Origin: Polytrichum commune
Lineage: Eukaryota; Streptophyta; Polytrichopsida; Polytrichales; Polytrichaceae
NCBI GenBank assembly: GCA_950295325.1
Contig: OX485808.1
Location: 38,894,527-38,958,526 of the forward strand
DNA: 64,000 nucleotides
Direction: 5' to 3'
Within the stretch, counting starts at the first letter, position 1. Each line of letters starts with the position of its first letter. Below are positions 61,357 to 64,000 of this stretch, one piece after another. The notes beneath the pieces were generated by a model. It was not told the DNA's origin. It did not search any database and worked only from the letters and a program-made list of their open reading frames with translations. The position numbers and the translations under genes are program-made.

Positions 61357-61861
61357 GGACCGCTTCACACTATGGCCGAAGGTCAAGAGGCCATTGGTTT
61401 GCACCAAAGAGATTGCAAGAAACCAAGAATTCGGCCTCTTGGTCCTTCACACTAGAGGTCAAAGTCCAAAGGCCATCGCTCTCCAAATGTCTACATTGCA
61501 GTACTTTTTGACCAAGGCGACAAACTCTTGAAGGAAGTTTGGGTTGGACAGGAATGGAAACCCAAACTATGGTCGAGAGGTTGTTCATTTTTTTGCATAA
61601 TAAAATAAAAAATTCATTAGATTTTGGTAGTTAGATTGGAGGGGTTGTTTTGGCAGGGAATAAAGTGGGATGCTCCGGACAAATGATATGGGTTTGGACT
61701 TTGGGCTTGGCCTTTCGAGGCTTCACACTATGCCCGGCCAAAGGCTCCAATTCCTAGGTTTTATTGGCTCTTTTTCAGCCCATTTCTTTGGACTCTGAAC
61801 AAAATTTGGCCATTCAATCCCACGGCCTGTCAACTTGGACGGCCATAGTGTGAAGCGGTCC
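61357..61861. mobile_element. PIF/Harbinger-like MITE B, 505 bp, TTA duplication
   Basis: The inverted ends are GGACCGCTTCACACTATGGC plus CG, identical for 22 bases. TTA lies at 61354-61356 (shared with element A) and at 61862-61864. A subterminal GGCTTCACACTATGCCCGGCC lies at about 61730. No coding capacity. Confidence 0.9.
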
Positions 61862-62330
61862 TTAGACTAGAAGATCTCTCAATCAAGTGAAGAATAAACA
61901 ATCCATCATGAACATCTAAAATTAAACAAGGGAAATAATGAATGTGCTTGAATACATGGCATTTAAGAGCATTTAGTTTGACAAAATTATGGAATACCTT
62001 TCGCATTTGACAAGGGGCTAACACTAGTTCATGCAATCTCAAAGATGCTACCCAAAAAAAGAAGTTATGTCAAAATACTCAACAAAGGAGGGTTTTGCAT
62101 CAAGGCCTTATATCAAGAATAGTACTCCTCCATGTACTCCATACATTTTGTCATTTTGATTACGTAGTCCAAATTTTTCTAAACACATCTCTTTTTGGTA
62201 TCCATTTTTGGAGCCAGACCAAACCACGTACCACTCAAATATAGGTGCTTTAGTAAGGAAAACAACTGATTATGAAAAGTGAGAAGAGTAAGAAAAGTAA
62301 CCGATTAAGAAAAGTTATGAGGGTTGTCTA

Positions 62331-62553
62331 TATTGATTATTCCAATCAACGCGTGTTACTAATTGGAGTTACACAATGCAATACCTTTTAAATCATGAGT
62401 TCAATTTATACTAACGAAAGTTCACTAGGTTGTGTGGACATTATAGAACACATTAAATGACTTTGCTTGGTAAAGTACTACTTTCTCAATAAAGTGTTTT
62501 TATGATAATGCGTAACTTTAAATTAAAACACACACTAATTGGGATAAACAATG
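62331..62553. mobile_element. TA-flanked MITE, 223 bp
   Basis: The left end is TATTGATTATTCCAATCAAC and the right end, read inwards, is CATTGTTTATCCCAATTAGT. TA lies at 62329-62330 and 62554-62555. Subterminal GGAGTTACACAATGC pairs with AAAGTTACGCATTAT. Same family as 31365. Confidence 0.8.
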
Positions 62554-62732
62554 TAGTACTTCACAACAAATTGCATAATGTACTTTGGCTCATTTCCAAC
62601 AGGTTACATGCTGACAACTTTCAGTTTTTCTTTATTAATTTGAGGAAGTTTCTCTAACTTCCTCTACAGTGATTGATTACTTTCCTGAAGTCTTGAAGTT
62701 ATTTCTCAATCTCAACCGGTCGTCTCTAAGTA

Positions 62733-62952
62733 CACTGATTATCTCAATTAGTATGTGTGTTAGTATTTAGAGTTACGCAATGCTATAACTATGTCATGAG
62801 AATGGTCAAATTTTACCAAACAAAGTTATTTATGTTCTATAATGTTTAAACATCCTATTCAACCTTTGTTTGTAAAAATTGTACTCATGTGTAAGACGTT
62901 ATTGCATTTTGTCACTCCGGATACTAACACACACTAATTGGGATGATGAGTG
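62733..62952. mobile_element. TA-flanked MITE, 220 bp
   Basis: The left end is CACTGATTATCTCAATTAGT and the right end, read inwards, is CACTCATCATCCCAATTAGT. Both continue into GTGTGTTAGTAT and GGAGT/AGAGT. TA precedes the left end; CA follows the right end, which looks like a mutated TA. Confidence 0.78.
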
Positions 62953-64000
62953 CAGCAACTGGTTCTCCAAGTGCATTGGTCTTCTGCTACTATTTTATTC
63001 TTCTTTTCTTTGTTTTGTTTTGTTTTGTTACATCATTTACCATGATATCTATTATGCAAAATTCATTACATCTTATATACTTTGTGTACAAATCTCTCTC
63101 ACATCACTAGTACATATTATAGCTCTTTTGAACATGAAAAATAGCCATTTTAACTAGTGTTTAGAACTTGGTCCGTAGTTCCCAACTGGTCCAAATAAAC
63201 GTTGTTTGGGTCATGTTCTAAGGGTCATGCCCCCTTTGACACAAACCCCCTCTTATTGTTGGCCTTGTCAGATTGCCCGCGTCCACCCTAGATTTCATGA
63301 CAAATTAATTCTGATGGCTCTTGACATAAATATATTCTTGCATGCAAACGGTAATATCATTTTTAGTACTTTCCAATTTCATTTTTTGGCCTGGTAATTT
63401 TTTGATTTGCGATAATTTTTTGTCGTAAATTTCAACATTAAATTTCAAAAAATGAATACATTCATTTAAAACCAAATTTGACACACATGTAGGGCCCTTC
63501 CCACCTACAAGATGAAACCAATGAGTACCAAGCCAATGTTTCAAACATTGGACTCCTAGCCCTACTCCAACACCTTGGCCACCAACCCATTATACTTCAC
63601 ACGTGCAAAAAGAGGGCTTTGAAGCTCTTTATATGTGAAGACCACTTTTACCTTGTATTGTAAGAATGTAGAAAGTAAAATACCTCTCATCCATCCAACA
63701 TAAAAACTTGTCCCTTATAGATTTTTGGCAAATTCATCTTAAATGATTTGGACTAGACTAACTTGGGGTCTTTGAACCTAAATTTGGCGTCTATCTGTAT
63801 AAAAATAGTATACGATAGTTTGTATACTATTTCAAGGCTTCTTTGTTGGATGAATGTAAAATACTTGTATGCAGTCATTTCCTTTTTTGTCCACATTGGT
63901 AATACTTAAGAAGGTGACTAGACTAAATTTGGGTCTTTGAACCTACATCCGGTATCTCAATGACTAAAAAAAGTAATATGCGCTTGTTTTCTATTTCAGG
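62953..64000. other. Intergenic DNA to the window edge, no gene seen
   Basis: AT-rich with no convincing frame. A (GTTTT)n stretch lies at about 63010. A direct repeat (GACTAGACTAA...TTTGGGTCTTTGAACCTA) links about 63750 and 63917. Confidence 0.4.

Overview
This window is nuclear DNA of a land plant. The signs are spliced genes with GT-AG introns and 72-base leucine-rich-repeat (LRR) exons, receptor kinases of plant type, an interstitial patch of plant-type TTTAGGG telomere repeat, and a dense mix of plant transposon remnants (Ty3/gypsy, LINE, hAT, PIF/Harbinger-like, Tc1/mariner-like MITEs). The species cannot be fixed from the sequence; a seedless plant such as a moss is a guess. The DNA is AT-rich and gene-poor: two confident protein genes in 64 kb.

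Layout. 1-6.5 kb: an unrecognised open frame at the left edge, then a decayed Ty3/gypsy polymerase on the minus strand (about 1.1-2.45 kb), then AT-rich DNA with a few short unrecognised frames. 6.5-8.1 kb: a 48-bp minisatellite with a 240-bp higher-order period. On the minus strand it is preceded by a TATA box and a good signal-peptide exon, so it may be the body of a repeat-protein gene or of a gene overrun by the repeat. 9-20 kb: dispersed repeats, a fold-back element, a Harbinger-like MITE and a hairpin. 20.3-21.9 kb: the end of a LINE ORF2, SINE-like sequences and a 97-nt near-perfect hairpin.

24.0-31.1 kb and 38.9-49.2 kb: two complete receptor-like kinase genes in tandem on the plus strand. 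Splicing by GT-AG rules gives 15 exons and 762 residues for the first, and 16 exons and 833 residues for the second. Each has a signal peptide, a tryptophan/cysteine N-terminal cap, LRRs, one membrane span and an RD-type Ser/Thr kinase with all key residues present. Most exon lengths and all intron phases match, so they are paralogues from a tandem duplication. The second carries one additional 165-base exon. Both are presumably plasma-membrane receptors; the ligands are unknown.

31-38 kb (between the receptors) and 49-64 kb: transposon-derived DNA with very legible insertion scars. There are two hAT-like elements with 8-bp target duplications, two Harbinger-like MITEs that abut and share one TTA, four members of a TA-flanked MITE family, an element with palindromic ends, and several dispersed repeat families. 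Two insertions can be compared with an uninterrupted related copy inside the same window. No tRNA, rRNA, CRISPR array, prokaryotic operon or viral genome was seen.
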